From Ganoderma boninense (lineage: Eukaryota > Basidiomycota > Agaricomycetes > Polyporales > Polyporaceae): 64,000 nucleotides of DNA. How positions within the stretch are numbered: the stretch's first letter is position 1; each line of letters begins with the position of its first letter. Made by a program: the position numbers and the translations under genes. The notes under the pieces were generated by a model. The model was not told where the DNA came from. It saw only the letters and a list, made by a program, of their open reading frames with translations, and made no database searches. Below are positions 1 through 9,877 of this stretch, one piece after another. The stretch lies in contig CM035311.1 in NCBI GenBank assembly GCA_002900995.3, positions 2,356,001 through 2,420,000 of the forward strand, given 5' to 3'.

Positions 1-575
1 TTGGACGGGTCTGCAAAAAACCACCGTTACCCCTCGAACATACACATTGTCACCCGCTGAGACATCTTGATTCGCCCTGGGGCCTAACAACTACTTGCCC
101 CTGCATTCTAGGCCGCTTGTCAAGGTCTTTCGCCTGTATTTCGTCCTGGTAACCATCCATGCGTCTGTCTCTCACCGGCCGTTCACAGCACAAGCTGCGC
201 AACTGTCTTCTTCACTCGATCGATCCCGGCGTACCTTTCCTATCGTTGTCTGTCGTCAAACGAACACACTGTCTGCGAACAACTTGCGTATCAATGCTGC
301 ACACCACTGAGCATGTGGTATTGCGCCGGAGTCTAAGTTCGTCATCTACATGCACGCATTCGTGCCTAGAGAGATCCTCGCGAGCTGAAGGTGAGTCCAC
401 CCTCCGTATTTGTCAACGACGTGCACGACAGACCATTATGACGCCCTCTCTCCTACAAGGCTGAAACGACGTCACGCTCCGATTTTTGTGTCTCAAGGGC
501 CCACTGGAGCATACTGGCGTGTGCACTAAGTTCCTCGCCTAGAAGATGGTTGCAAGGAAGGGTGGCGAGTACCAC
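1..575. other. No gene recognised at left edge
   Basis: Short open frames on both strands show no family resemblance, and no start codon is followed by a convincing splice pattern. The stretch precedes the GH18 relic and may be its eroded 5' part, but I see no signal-peptide exon like those of the two intact GH18 genes further right. Confidence 0.5.
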
Positions 576-828
576 ATGGCTGACATCAAGATCGCCGTCT
601 TCGCCTTCGGCCAGACGGACAACAACTCAGGGCGAAGTCGACCCGACGCGGGGCGCGAGCTCGATAGCACGCCTCGTCAAGGAGCAGAAGTTCGACGGCA
701 GGGCGGAGAGAATGGTACTCACCTTCACTGGGACGTTTCGTAACACGCTGCCCGGGGGCCAGTTCAGTACCCCATTTGCCTGTGGCGCGTACCTCAAGCG
801 CAAGAGCCTCGGCTCCTCGATCGACTGG
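576..828 (+). pseudogene. Broken GH18 glycosidase fragment
   Basis: The translation resembles the middle of the two intact GH18 genes at 8.2-13.1 kb. IKIAVFAFG corresponds to their IKLMVAAFG, LVKEQKFDG to FVKEYCLDG, and the end GAYLKRKSLGSSIDW to GGYLQVNEEVGSLIDW. It is clearly damaged. The frame changes near position 630. The catalytic DGxDxDYE segment and the start of the next exon are missing, so KFDG runs directly into RAERMVLTF. There is no signal-peptide exon. The IDW end is followed at 829 by a GT donor, as in the live genes, but the next exon is not GH18: it is the P4-ATPase piece at 901. I infer a dead copy of the tandem family on the opposite strand. Confidence 0.72.
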
Positions 829-900
829 GTGCGTCCCCACCTTCGTCCTCTCTTTTTCGCTATATCTGTGGCTGACTTTGCCTGCGCTTCCCCGCTCCAG

Positions 901-1050
901 CGGCTTGCGGCGGACCATGACCCGGAGCTGAAGGCGGCGACGGCACGCGACATGGAGGCGTTTGCGAATGGGGGGCTGCGGACGCTGTGCATCGCAAGCA
1001 GGGTCATGACGGAGCAGGAGTACATGGACTGGGTGCGCGTCTACGAGGCG
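901..1050 (+). pseudogene. Captured P4-ATPase (flippase) exon fragment
   Basis: About 50 codons read RLAADHDPEL, then AFANGGLRTLCIA, then EQEYMDWVRVYEA. This matches the nucleotide-binding/P region of fungal DNF/DRS2-type aminophospholipid flippases, where EGLRTLC-like wording is characteristic. It begins exactly after an AG acceptor (intron 829-900), and similarity stops after the VYEA stretch, where a real flippase would run on for hundreds of residues. No phosphorylation site, membrane segment or other flippase part is visible nearby. It is therefore a displaced fragment joined through an intron to the GH18 relic. The frame is open across the junction, so a chimeric transcript is possible; function is unlikely. 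Confidence 0.65.
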
Positions 1051-2259
1051 CAGTACATCCAGTTTTACACAACAGGGGATAGCTTGGACTTACTTTCACG
1101 TTTTACAACGTGGTATTGTAAGGGCGCCCCCGTGGTTCAAATTCAGCTCGAGTATTCATAACCTGATCATCGTCTTTGGAGATGACATAACTTTGTCTTT
1201 GCTTCAGCATGAAGACTCCGCGACCGAGGGTCGTTGTTTCACAGCTCCAGGATCGATCCTGCTGCCAGACCCCGCATCCCAAGCATGCAATCATGCTCCG
1301 TCCGACGTCACCTCTCAGAGGCGAGAACCAACAGACCAGCACAGACGTAGCCATAGCTGCTGCCTACTGGACGAACCGCATCAAGTCGCATCGCGCCGTC
1401 TTGAATGAGTAAGTGGCGCTCCCCGACTGCGTCATCGAGGCCGATCCATAGCCTGAAATTAATGGCATAAACTGTTCATGTCGATCGTTTCAATCATGAC
1501 GGCATCATAGATCTTCGGAACGTACTCATTTATGCCGGGCCTCTTACTGAAGGGGCCCGAACATGCATCAAGATCACACAACGACAGTGCGGGAGAAGAC
1601 TCCTTGAACGGTCCATCCCGGCTTGTGGAGAAGGATCGAACTAACCGTGCACGTGGGTATCTGCAGAGATCGACGGATTTCAGCGGATTTCCCCCACAGG
1701 TTGGCAATGGAAACGTTGAAACGCGAATGGTTCGAGAGGATTTGCAGATATGCAAAACTTGTATCCTATGACTTGCATTCGCACGTGTCTATCGACGTCC
1801 AGACACGACTGATAATGCCAGGCACGCCCAATAGCATACGGAACATACCTCTTCCTGCAGATGTCGCGTTAGCTTCAGTTCGGACGGCTCCGACGGTGCT
1901 CCGTGGGCCGTGTCGTACGGTCTTCCAAGTTCACGTTGGCGGCTCTCAAGCTCTCCAAGTCTTGGCACGAAGCTCGCGGGGCCTTTTAAGTACACGCTGC
2001 AACCCCGAATCGAAGGTGTAGCCGCCTTGTGGGATCATGCACGAAAGGTAATCGGCAAGCGACAATACAAGTACAAGTTTCAGTTAGACTTCTTACGAAA
2101 CCATAACACTCACATCGATGCCGCTCTCGATACGCTCATTCTACTGCCGTCCTATCGCTCTGATCATCGGCCTTAACAGAAGCTCGCACCTGGCAAGAGA
2201 AGCATCTTAAGCACATATGCGTTGGGAGGGCCGACCAAAGCTTGGAGGCCGGTCAGCCG
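1051..2259. other. Unassigned intergenic stretch
   Basis: Several open frames under 135 codons exist on both strands, none with a recognisable motif or splice structure. It separates the relic from the convergent SnoaL-like gene. Confidence 0.5.
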
Positions 2260-2769
2260 CTACACGAAGAAGACACGGACCTCGTTGCCCTCTATCAGCT
2301 GCTTCAGCTGCCCGTGACGGGCCAGATACGCAGCTCCGGAGTCTGCCCAAACCTGGTAGTCGGTGACCTTTGCATCCTGGTCGAAGTCGAGGATGTATGC
2401 GAACGCCTCCTCCCAGGACTGGCCCTTGCCCTCGCCCTCAATCCACGTGAACTGCGCGCGGCCCTTGACGGAGACACGCTGGGCCTCCGCATCCACGACC
2501 CAGGTGCCAAAGGACATGTCCTGGTAGGTGAGGTACTGGCGGAGGAGATTAAAGTAGGCCGGGACCGAGTTCGCACCGCTCCGACCGATGAAAGAGCGGC
2601 CAAGGAACGGCGCGAGGAGAGGGAGGCCATGTTCGATGGCGGATATCTGATGCGTGGACGAGAAGTGGGAGAGCAGGGTCTCGTTGTCAGACTTCGACGC
2701 GAACGCGTTGCACAAAGCTTGTGCGGAACGGAGGAGCCGCTCGCGGGTCGAATGGTTATCAGCGGGCAT
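2260..2769 (-). CDS. SnoaL/NTF2-like domain protein
   Basis: An intronless gene of 169 residues starts at ATG 2769. The pattern fits the SnoaL-like branch of the NTF2 fold: an N-terminal helical part with RSAQALCNAF, a loop with GRSGANSVPAYFNLL, then strand-rich wording DMSFGTWVVDAEAQRVSV, RAQFTWIEGEGKGQSWEEAF, and finally DFDQDAKVTDYQVWADSGAAYLA. Basidiomycetes carry many such small proteins of unknown substrate. Members of the fold bind or convert small hydrophobic molecules or only dimerise, so no reaction is assigned. The length is normal for the family and there is no signal peptide or membrane segment, which suggests a cytosolic protein. The next gene starts divergently about 290 bases away. 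Confidence 0.8.
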   Translation of the reverse strand: MPADNHSTRERLLRSAQALCNAFASKSDNETLLSHFSSTHQISAIEHGLPLLAPFLGRSFIGRSGANSVPAYFNLLRQYLTYQDMSFGTWVVDAEAQRVSVKGRAQFTWIEGEGKGQSWEEAFAYILDFDQDAKVTDYQVWADSGAAYLARHGQLKQLIEGNEVRVFFV

Positions 2770-2934
2770 TGTGAACGTGGGTGGGAGAGGAGTCGGTAGC
2801 GGCGGGTGTGGCTGTTTGGCGGGGGACCAGGGATACAGGCTATGGGATTAAGCGCGTAAAGCAGCAGATTTTACGTACCTGTAAATGAATCGAGCGTCTT
2901 TTACATAAATCCATGTCCGGCCTCAAAACTGGAC

Positions 2935-3050
2935 ATGCTCCTCCTCTCGCCCGTCCCTCTTCCTCTTCTCCGCCCCTCCCCTTGTCCTTCTTTCCCCCTC
3001 CTCCCCCGTCCGCCCCCTTTTCCTCTCTTTGGCTCGCTAGCCGGCCTTCT
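2935..3050 (+). promoter_or_regulatory. Pyrimidine-rich core promoter/5' UTR tract
   Basis: A run of about 100 bases of almost pure C and T ends just before the ATG at 3062. CT-rich tracts next to transcription starts are typical of filamentous fungal promoters lacking a TATA box. The assignment rests on position and composition only. Confidence 0.45.
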
Positions 3051-3061
3051 CAATGGACCCT

Positions 3062-4271
3062 ATGTCGTCAATTTCTACCTACGACGAACCCGGCTCCGCC
3101 TACCTGCACGAGGACAGCGATCACGGTAGCCTGCAGGAGAGGGACGCCATTCCGACCTGGGAGCCTCGGTATGCCTAGTCCAAAGATTTTGAGTACGAGC
3201 TCGATGCTATGTTTTACGTTGCGCGTTCAGGAACCTCTGCCTGGCGCTCGAGTCTGCTTCGAAGCGTGCATCCCGCTACGAGAGACAGATTAAGGACCTG
3301 GAGGTTAGTCATCTGTTCCGATTGCTGTATTCCCTGTCTTCCGGACAGCCTGCCTCTTGCGCGCAGGGTGGCTTCCTTCCGTCTTCCTCGAGACGCCGTC
3401 CCTAGTCTTTGTGGCGCCGGACGTGTGCTTTACAACCCCCGCAATCACATGCGCGTCCTGCTCTGCGACCGCGGTCTCACAGGCTGCGAAGCTGCCCTAA
3501 TACGACTCACTTCGTTGCGCACCTGCTCAGCATGAAGCGCTATATCAACTTCCGGAGATCTTCTCCACCCGACAGGAGCCCCGCAACTGACCTCATATAA
3601 CAGACCAAGCTCGCCCTCGATCTCAGCAACTCCCGCGCAATCGAGAACCTCCTCCAAGAGACTTTGACTGGTATTGAGGTAAGCATTCCCCCTTCCAACT
3701 CAACGCTTGGTGTCTCTCTGATGCCAATGCTTAATATTAATAGCACACCCGCGAGCGGACACTCTCCTCTTTGGAGCACGCCGTACCATACACCGCCGAT
3801 TCTCTCGAGGAAGATCTTGCAGTTCTTGTCGAGCTGGAAGAACAGCTCCCAGAGGTAGATTCCCAGCTTCGAGGCATACGCAAGGTCTACGACCGCGGAC
3901 GGGACAAGGTCAGTTACGGATTCCACGCTAATAAGCATATAGTGGCTTATGCTTCCCGCGCGGTCCCCAGGCACAACAACTCATGGCATCGCTCGAGTGG
4001 CTCAACACACCTGTATCGCAGAGGCTCCGTACCATCATATTCACACCGAATGCCCCTGTCAGCAAGCGGTGGAAGGTCCTTGTCGTAAGTCGCAGTTCCG
4101 TTTCTAGGCCAACCTGAGCGGAACGTGATATTGAGACCTCTACTTTGTCCGCAGCGCACCATTTTCGCTCTCGTATTGTGCGCATGCATGTGGATAGCGT
4201 GGATCACCCTGCGCGGTGCTGTCCGGGCTCATCGACAACGACTTATGTGGGGAGAGCGTCTCATGAGCTGA
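3062..4271 (+). CDS. Tail-anchored coiled-coil protein, unknown function
   Basis: Six exons (3062-3168, 3231-3303, 3604-3678, 3744-3908, 3971-4084, 4155-4271) join in frame to 216 residues; all introns are GT-AG. The start MSSISTYDEP is chosen because it is the first ATG after the CT tract and the frame is maintained. Residues from about 35 to 140 are heptad-like and charged (ALESASKRASRYERQIKDLE, LEEDLAVLVELEEQLPEV), suggesting a coiled coil. The last exon holds one hydrophobic helix (TIFALVLCACMWIAWITL), followed by a basic tail (RAHRQR), so the protein should be tail-anchored with its bulk in the cytosol. I do not recognise a named family. Intron 2 (3304-3603) is long for this genome. Confidence 0.72.
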
Positions 4272-5391
4272 GCTTTTCGCCCGGCCCGTTCCCGCATCGT
4301 GTCTCTCCGCCCACCCACCTTCCGCACCCGACAGCTGCACCCCCCTTGATCCTCCCATTTTCCGACTCTCGGTCTCAGTCCGCACTCGTCTCGTCTCGCC
4401 TCATTGACATCTCCTACTGCATTGCCCCATTCATACCCACCTTTGCTCGGCTCACACTCATTACCCCGCATTGCGTCTTCCGCACGTAACATACACTCTT
4501 CTTACATCCCTTCTCATTCTTCCCGTTTCGCCCCTTGTAAGATCTTCATACCAGATTTCGCAGTCGGAATATCTCGCCTCCATGCTTTGAGTAGGTTCGT
4601 ATGCTGTCTTGTTCCCGCCTCGGCTTCGGTCTCACTCTCACTGTCATCCCCGGATCTTCTGCTGCATCATGTAACATTATTCGGTATATGAATTAGACGA
4701 CGTTGTTGCTTTTCTCGGTCTGCGCAACGCTCTGCCCAGTCCGTTTCCTCGCGGATTTTGCGTTCCAGTTTCTCACCAGCACCTCGGAAATGGCGTTGCG
4801 GATGGACGAATACCTCCCAACAGTCGCATTATTTTCAGGGTAGTATGCGCGTTCACTTTGGAGGTTAGCTTCCCAGCAGTAAGTGCAGACGGAGGCATAC
4901 TCAACGTGGTGTTGGACTCGTGGGAAGATCATCGTACGCCACAAAGTTATCCGGGAAAGGCATACTAGACGCCGGAAAGACTTATCCATGTATCATTGGG
5001 TAAGGAAGGCCCCCATCACCATTATCCACGCTGAACACCGCTGAATAGACCTTCACAAGGAGCCTGGCGATCAATGCGAATCCAAAAACTAGCCAGTTAC
5101 ACGTCATCATGGCGGCTTACGCAGCTAGCGCGCACTGGATTCCCCGAAGTCGACGCAAATTCCGGCTGCCAGCACCTCAAGTCATCCGTTGACCTCGGCC
5201 GGGCGGCTTGGGGGAAGAAGAGAGATACATCGGTTCCGTCGCTGTAATGAAAGCTGACCACTGTGTATTGGTACGTACTTTGCCCTTTGTGGCATATTCC
5301 CTCCTCCCGGTTGATCGAAGCTGACTCGGTCCAAACCCCAATCTCCCTTGGCTGGCACCTCTGCGACATAGCGCACGGTCAGCCCTCTCGG
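4272..5391. other. Intergenic stretch without assignable gene
   Basis: Small open frames on both strands (for example minus-strand 4693-4989 and 5182-5523) have no family wording or supported splicing. The right part should contain the promoter of the 5539 gene. Confidence 0.5.
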
Positions 5392-5398
5392 TATATAG
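5392..5398 (+). promoter_or_regulatory. Likely TATA box of the Ser/Pro-rich membrane gene
   Basis: TATATAG lies about 140 bases upstream of the ATG at 5539, on the same strand, in an otherwise GC-rich area. The distance leaves room for a 5' UTR of about 100 bases. Confidence 0.4.
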
Positions 5399-5538
5399 GC
5401 CGGCACATTAGGCCACAAGCGTTTGGCATCTCCGCACTTTCCCTCATCTCCCCCATCTGCTGATACTGCTACCTTGCAGGTTACATTCTCCACAACGCTG
5501 ACAACTCCCGTCCAACACTCCACGACACCCTCTCCGGT

Positions 5539-7395
5539 ATGGCGGCTATCGTTGTTTCCGCATTTGCCCTAGCGCTCTTTTGCTTCTTGGTTCTCTCCAC
5601 CATTTGCGTTGGCACTCTTTTCGCCTTCATCTATCGCCGTTATTATGGTATCCCACGCTCTCGCCCCATCGACGTCGAGGCCCAAGCCTCCTCGAGCGCA
5701 AGTGCCACAGCGAAAGCTGGAGAGTCAGCCACATTGGACGGCTCCCCTCCTCCCAATCTAGCAGTAGGCCCCGAGCCTAAATCTCCTCATCCTATTGAGT
5801 GCTCAGATGACAAGGAGGCCCGACCCGCGTCACCTCAGAACGTGGACAGACCGACTTGGAAGCGACGCACACTCTCCTGGGTCCTCACGCCCGAGATGCA
5901 GAACCGATTTTCTTCGCTCAGCGCCTCGCTCGCTAAGGTCAAGGCCAAAGCCAAGGAGAAGTGGGCTCCGTTTGAATCTGACAGCTCCCTCGCCACGATG
6001 GACCTCACCCGTCTCTCGGAGGACGATCCACCGAGTCACAGCAAAGGGTCGTCATCTCCGTCCTCGGCACGCTCTTCGTCTTCGTCGTCCTCGTCGCCTT
6101 CGTCCCCGTCGCTCTATTCTAAGACTACGGCCTCGGGCAATCGCTCTCAGCCCTCACGCGTCGAGAAACCCGCCGTTGCTACGATGGATTCCCCTCCTGC
6201 TCCCGTGGATACCCCTTCGGATGCTGTGGAGGACGCTCCGCGACCCTCAATGTCGAGACAACTATTGCCAGCTTCAAGATCTACAGCTTCCAAGAAGTCT
6301 ACTTTAACTATTCGATCTACAGCGTCCAAGAAGTCTGCTCAGGTTTCACGGTCTCAGACGTTCAAGCGGTCTCCTTCAACTTCTCGAGGGCCACCTTCGC
6401 CATCGGCACCCGCTAGACTCGCGTCAACGTCACCAGAGCGATCGACATCCGGGAGACAGGATTCAGCATCTTCTGAGCCAGCACCGGTTTCCTCTGCGTC
6501 CACCCCGTCCCTTGCAAGTGTCGTGTCTACACCCGCCACCACCTGGGAACCGCAGACGCCTCCGGCTTCTACTACAATCCCTGGGGACATTGCTGACTCT
6601 TCCCAATGCCAGGCTTCGCCATCCTCGGAGTCTCTGGAGATCCGGTCAACCGACCTGAACGTGGCAGCTCTGACTCGGTCCGAAGTCATCCTCGCATCTG
6701 GCTCCCTCCCATCCTGTGTCAGTGGCCTCAGCGATGTCATCGGCTGCCTTGACGTCCGCAACTCCCTGATCGAGGATCTCGCAAAGACCGCTATACACCC
6801 CACTCTCGGCCTGGGCCTCGACGTGAACTGGCTCTCCCAGGCAGCCATCTCCATCTCCCTTGGCACCGATCTCCCTATCCTCAGCCGAGTGGCCACCCCC
6901 GTCTCACCCAAGGTCGTCGATGCACGGCCCCGCCGGCCCACTGTTGCTTCAACGAAGACCGTCAACATCATAACAGAGAAGGAGACCACCGGCCTCGACA
7001 ACGGCTCGATCTCTTCTGACAGCAAGACCGCCTGCGGACCCGAGGCCCCAGAGGGGAAGGCGGATGACGAAGTCGACGACGAGCACTACGCGGCCCTCGT
7101 CGCGGCACTCTCCAGGACGTTCTCAGTCGCGAGCCTCCGGGTCCCGGGCAGCGCGCGACACAGCGCTGCGTCCACGTCCACATCGTCCATCCCCTCCATG
7201 GCCCAAGCGTCCGATGATATGGACTTGGGGCTGGAGACGTCGTACGAGCTCTCCTACGACGCGAGCGAGAGCGACTTCGACGGGTTCGGCAGCTCGGACG
7301 ACGAGAGCAGCAAGTCGAGGCCCTTCCGCGCGGCGGACCCTTCTCCCCTCCACCGTACCTGCTCGCCGAGCGAACAGTCCGTCCTCACCATGTGA
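5539..7395 (+). CDS. Ser/Pro-rich single-pass membrane protein
   Basis: An uninterrupted frame gives 618 residues. Residues 1-32 are a strong hydrophobic helix (VVSAFALALFCFLVLSTICV) followed by RRYYGIPRSRP; this is either an uncleaved signal anchor or a type III membrane helix with the rest in the cytosol. The remainder is low complexity, rich in Ser, Pro, Thr and Ala, with serine runs near residue 180 and repeated SRSTASKKS / IRSTASKKS units near residues 250-270. A more ordered stretch near residues 380-470 (TRSEVILASGSL, CLDVRNSLIEDL) and one around 510-540 (HYAALVAALSRTFSVASLRVPGS) may be the conserved parts. The C-terminus is acidic and then Ser-rich. No catalytic motif or known domain is seen; an adaptor or cell-wall/stress role is only a guess. 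Confidence 0.78.
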   Translation: MAAIVVSAFALALFCFLVLSTICVGTLFAFIYRRYYGIPRSRPIDVEAQASSSASATAKAGESATLDGSPPPNLAVGPEPKSPHPIECSDDKEARPASPQNVDRPTWKRRTLSWVLTPEMQNRFSSLSASLAKVKAKAKEKWAPFESDSSLATMDLTRLSEDDPPSHSKGSSSPSSARSSSSSSSSPSSPSLYSKTTASGNRSQPSRVEKPAVATMDSPPAPVDTPSDAVEDAPRPSMSRQLLPASRSTASKKSTLTIRSTASKKSAQVSRSQTFKRSPSTSRGPPSPSAPARLASTSPERSTSGRQDSASSEPAPVSSASTPSLASVVSTPATTWEPQTPPASTTIPGDIADSSQCQASPSSESLEIRSTDLNVAALTRSEVILASGSLPSCVSGLSDVIGCLDVRNSLIEDLAKTAIHPTLGLGLDVNWLSQAAISISLGTDLPILSRVATPVSPKVVDARPRRPTVASTKTVNIITEKETTGLDNGSISSDSKTACGPEAPEGKADDEVDDEHYAALVAALSRTFSVASLRVPGSARHSAASTSTSSIPSMAQASDDMDLGLETSYELSYDASESDFDGFGSSDDESSKSRPFRAADPSPLHRTCSPSEQSVLTM

Positions 7396-8189
7396 CCGTG
7401 CCCAGCGACTTCTCCGCCACCCTCCTACCGCCCGTCTTGCACGAGTTCGCCTCTTTTCCGAGTCTTGCGTCCAAGATACCCCGGTTACACGAGACCCACT
7501 TTCCAAAGCGATGATCCTGCATCCAGCATCTGACCGTGGCCGCATTTTGCATTCTTAGACTGATAGCAGCAATTCTTTCTTTTCACCGTTTCTATTCCCG
7601 TCGCCGCATTGTTGAATGGCCGCCTCTTGTATGTCCCCGAGACGAAGAGCACGGTAGCAATATATGTGACCTTTCCCGCGGTTCGCACATACTCAATATA
7701 ATCCTCGCCGACGTTCCCACTTCATGGCAACGCCAGGCGTTCGGTTCGGATTTTGTACCAAGTTACGTGAATCGCTACACTTGCCGCCGGCGATCGACAT
7801 TCTTCGGTGTTCTTCTCAGGGGAACGGGGGGCCGCCTGGCCAGCCAGGTACACACTCGTTGGTCTGCCGAAAAACTCTGTCTGAGTTGCGTAAGTATTAG
7901 TTGCGCCTGTGATTTGGTCAAAAGGTACGCAACTCGACAAAGTACTGTACAGTCGACAGTCCGTTCAACATTCGCAGTAGGTAATACAATTAATTAAGTA
8001 CGCCGAGTCTCCCAAACGAGTGTGAGTGTGTGTACGAGATCCCAGGAAACCCAAACGAATGACAAAGACAAAAGAGCGACAAAGACATGCGAAAGAGAGT
8101 GGTAGCAATACACCTGGAACGTTCCAAACCTTTTGGTGGACCGATGCGTAACGGAAGCACCTCCCTGGGGCCGTCCAGGCACCTGCGCT
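7396..8189. other. Convergent 3' intergenic region
   Basis: This lies between the stop of the plus-strand Ser/Pro-rich gene and the stop of the minus-strand GH18 gene A. It should hold both 3' UTRs and terminators; no gene is recognised. Confidence 0.5.
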
Positions 8190-9797
8190 TCAGACGGGCC
8201 AGGCCTTCGAGCGGACGGTGCGGATCCATGTAGCGTCCGCATGCGGGTACTGTGTCGCGCGAAGCGCAATACGTCAGCTAGCCCATTCCATGCACCCCAC
8301 TCAATTCAGTCGGGCAATCGAGATGTGGACTCACCTGCCAGGTCATGACGCCGCCGTCTGTTCCGCACATGTGTACCCCCAAAAACAACAAAGACAGATT
8401 TGTCAGTATGGTGGCCGAGCTGCCCAACAAAGGAAAGGAAGGCTAAACGCACTCCACCCCTTGCCCTTGGCCTCGCTGACGCAGCTGGCGAGCGTCGACG
8501 GCGAGACGTATCCCGTAATCGTGTCCGCGGCCGTCGCGGGCTTGCCGAGGACGAGCTTGCTGCTCGGGACCCCGGACGCGGCGATCTGGAACAGCGCGGT
8601 CTTGGGCCACTTAGTGGACGAGGTGGTCAGCAGGCCCGTGCAAGTGGTGTATTCCGTGGCGCCCTCTGTGTGGGCAAGAGCCCGTTCGGCGTGGGGTCAG
8701 CGACATCGGCCCGACGAATCTGGGGAGAAGGGAGGGCTTCTCACGGTTGTAGAACTGGACGTTGTACTGCATCCGAGATGGTCAGCGAACCGTTTCCGGA
8801 GGAGTGGAACGCATACAACGGGGGAGAAGGCGCACCCAGTCTATCAGGCTTCCGACCTCTTCGTTTACCTGAAGGTATCCTCCGCCAGGGTAGTGAGAAG
8901 GCGTGAACCTGCCCATCAAGCTCAGCTGGGTGCTGCGGCCCACAGACTCGGGCAGGAAGCTTACCAAGGCGCGACCGCTATAGAACGTAACGTTGAGGTA
9001 CGAAGCTGGCATCAGCACTCCGCGAGAAGTGAACGAAAAGCGCGTTGACGTACGCGCATGCGTGAGGATGTAGCTGCCGGAAGGGAGCTTGGAGCGAAGT
9101 TGCCTCGTGAACGTGATGAGCCACTTCTCAGCAGTGCCGGCAACCATTGCAGCGAAGTCCTAAATGTGTAGGTATAAGCTCATTGCGGTCCGGGCACACC
9201 GAATACACAAAGATCATCGACCTCGTAGTCGACATCGACTCCGTCGAGACAATACTCCTTGACGAAGTTGGCAAGATTGTTCGCGGTCGCGACTGGGTCT
9301 GCACCGGTAGTGGTCGGGACGTTGCTCGAGCCGAACGCGGCGACCATGAGCTTGATGCCGGCGGCGTGGTATTGGGACTTGACTGAAGACCGGGCACTGG
9401 CGGACAGTGTGGTCCATTCGTATGCTTTGTCCCACGGGCCGGCAAGCAACCAGAACGACATAACGCTGGACCGCGTCCGGTAAGGTTGCAAGCCGAGAAA
9501 GACCCAAAATTATGCGAAAGCTCACAAGGTATTATAGCCCTGTTGAGAATGGTCTCGATGAGCGGACGAAAGGCGCGGAAAGTGGAAGACATGGCGTACC
9601 TTCAAGTCGGAGACTGGCGGAGGCCCGACCACGCCTGGTTGGAAGACATCCGCGTAGACCACGTAGTGAGGCGCAGAGGGGGCTGAACGAACCTCTAGGC
9701 CGCGCTCTTCCAACGGCGCTGCGACGACAGCGGCGAATTGTAGAGCCAGATAGATTGCCGCGAAGGCAAAGAGGCGGCGTAAGACAGAGGCTAACAT
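8190..9797 (-). CDS. Secreted GH18 chitinase-like glycosidase, copy A
   Basis: Ten exons join to 321 residues: 9797-9600, 9539-9526, 9465-9222, 9159-9054, 8977-8965, 8908-8836, 8766-8745, 8665-8453, 8357-8335, 8249-8190. All are bounded by GT-AG and the total is an exact multiple of three. Residues 1-27 (MLASVLRRLF to VVAAP) form a signal peptide. The GH18 signature DGVDVDYE carries the catalytic glutamate. HAPVAPWF, GGYLQVNEEVGSLIDW and the C-terminal GGVMTWQYPHADATW fit the (beta/alpha)8 fold, with MTW as the late-barrel Trp motif. GH18 enzymes hydrolyse beta-1,4-GlcNAc links in chitin or, in the endo-N-acetylglucosaminidase branch, N-glycans; the compact size would suit either. HAPVAPW is assembled only by using a 13-base micro-exon. 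It is a tandem paralogue of copy B at 11.5-13.1 kb, sharing its first three exon lengths exactly. Confidence 0.88.
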
Positions 9798-9870
9798 GTC
9801 TGAACGCGAGCCCGAGGACGTCCGGTATGTGCAAAAGAGAGGCGGGGCGCGCCGCAACCCCCCTCAGAAC

Positions 9871-9877
9871 ATATATT
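9871..9877 (-). promoter_or_regulatory. AT-rich TATA-like element of GH18 copy A
   Basis: On the minus strand the sequence reads AATATAT about 75 bases before the ATG at 9797. It is weaker than the TATAAAAG of copy B, which could mean different expression levels; that is an inference. Confidence 0.35.

Noticed and set aside
4693..5523. Minus-strand frames of 98 and 113 codons
   Set aside because: No homology wording, no promoter signal, and they lie in the upstream region of the 5539 gene.
6354..7025. Minus-strand open frame inside the Ser/Pro-rich gene
   Set aside because: Antisense shadow of a low-complexity coding region, no independent support.
8910..9053. Continuous frame in copy A through SYLNVTFYSGRALVSF as coding
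   Set aside because: It is open but deletes the conserved HAPVAPW. Two short introns around a 13-base exon restore that motif and the correct frame.
9466..9525. Apparent broken splice site in GH18 copy A suggesting a pseudogene
   Set aside because: An initial placement of the small second exon gave no AG/GT borders. The correct 14-base micro-exon at 9526-9539 (GYNT plus two bases) has canonical borders and matches copy B in length, so the gene is intact.
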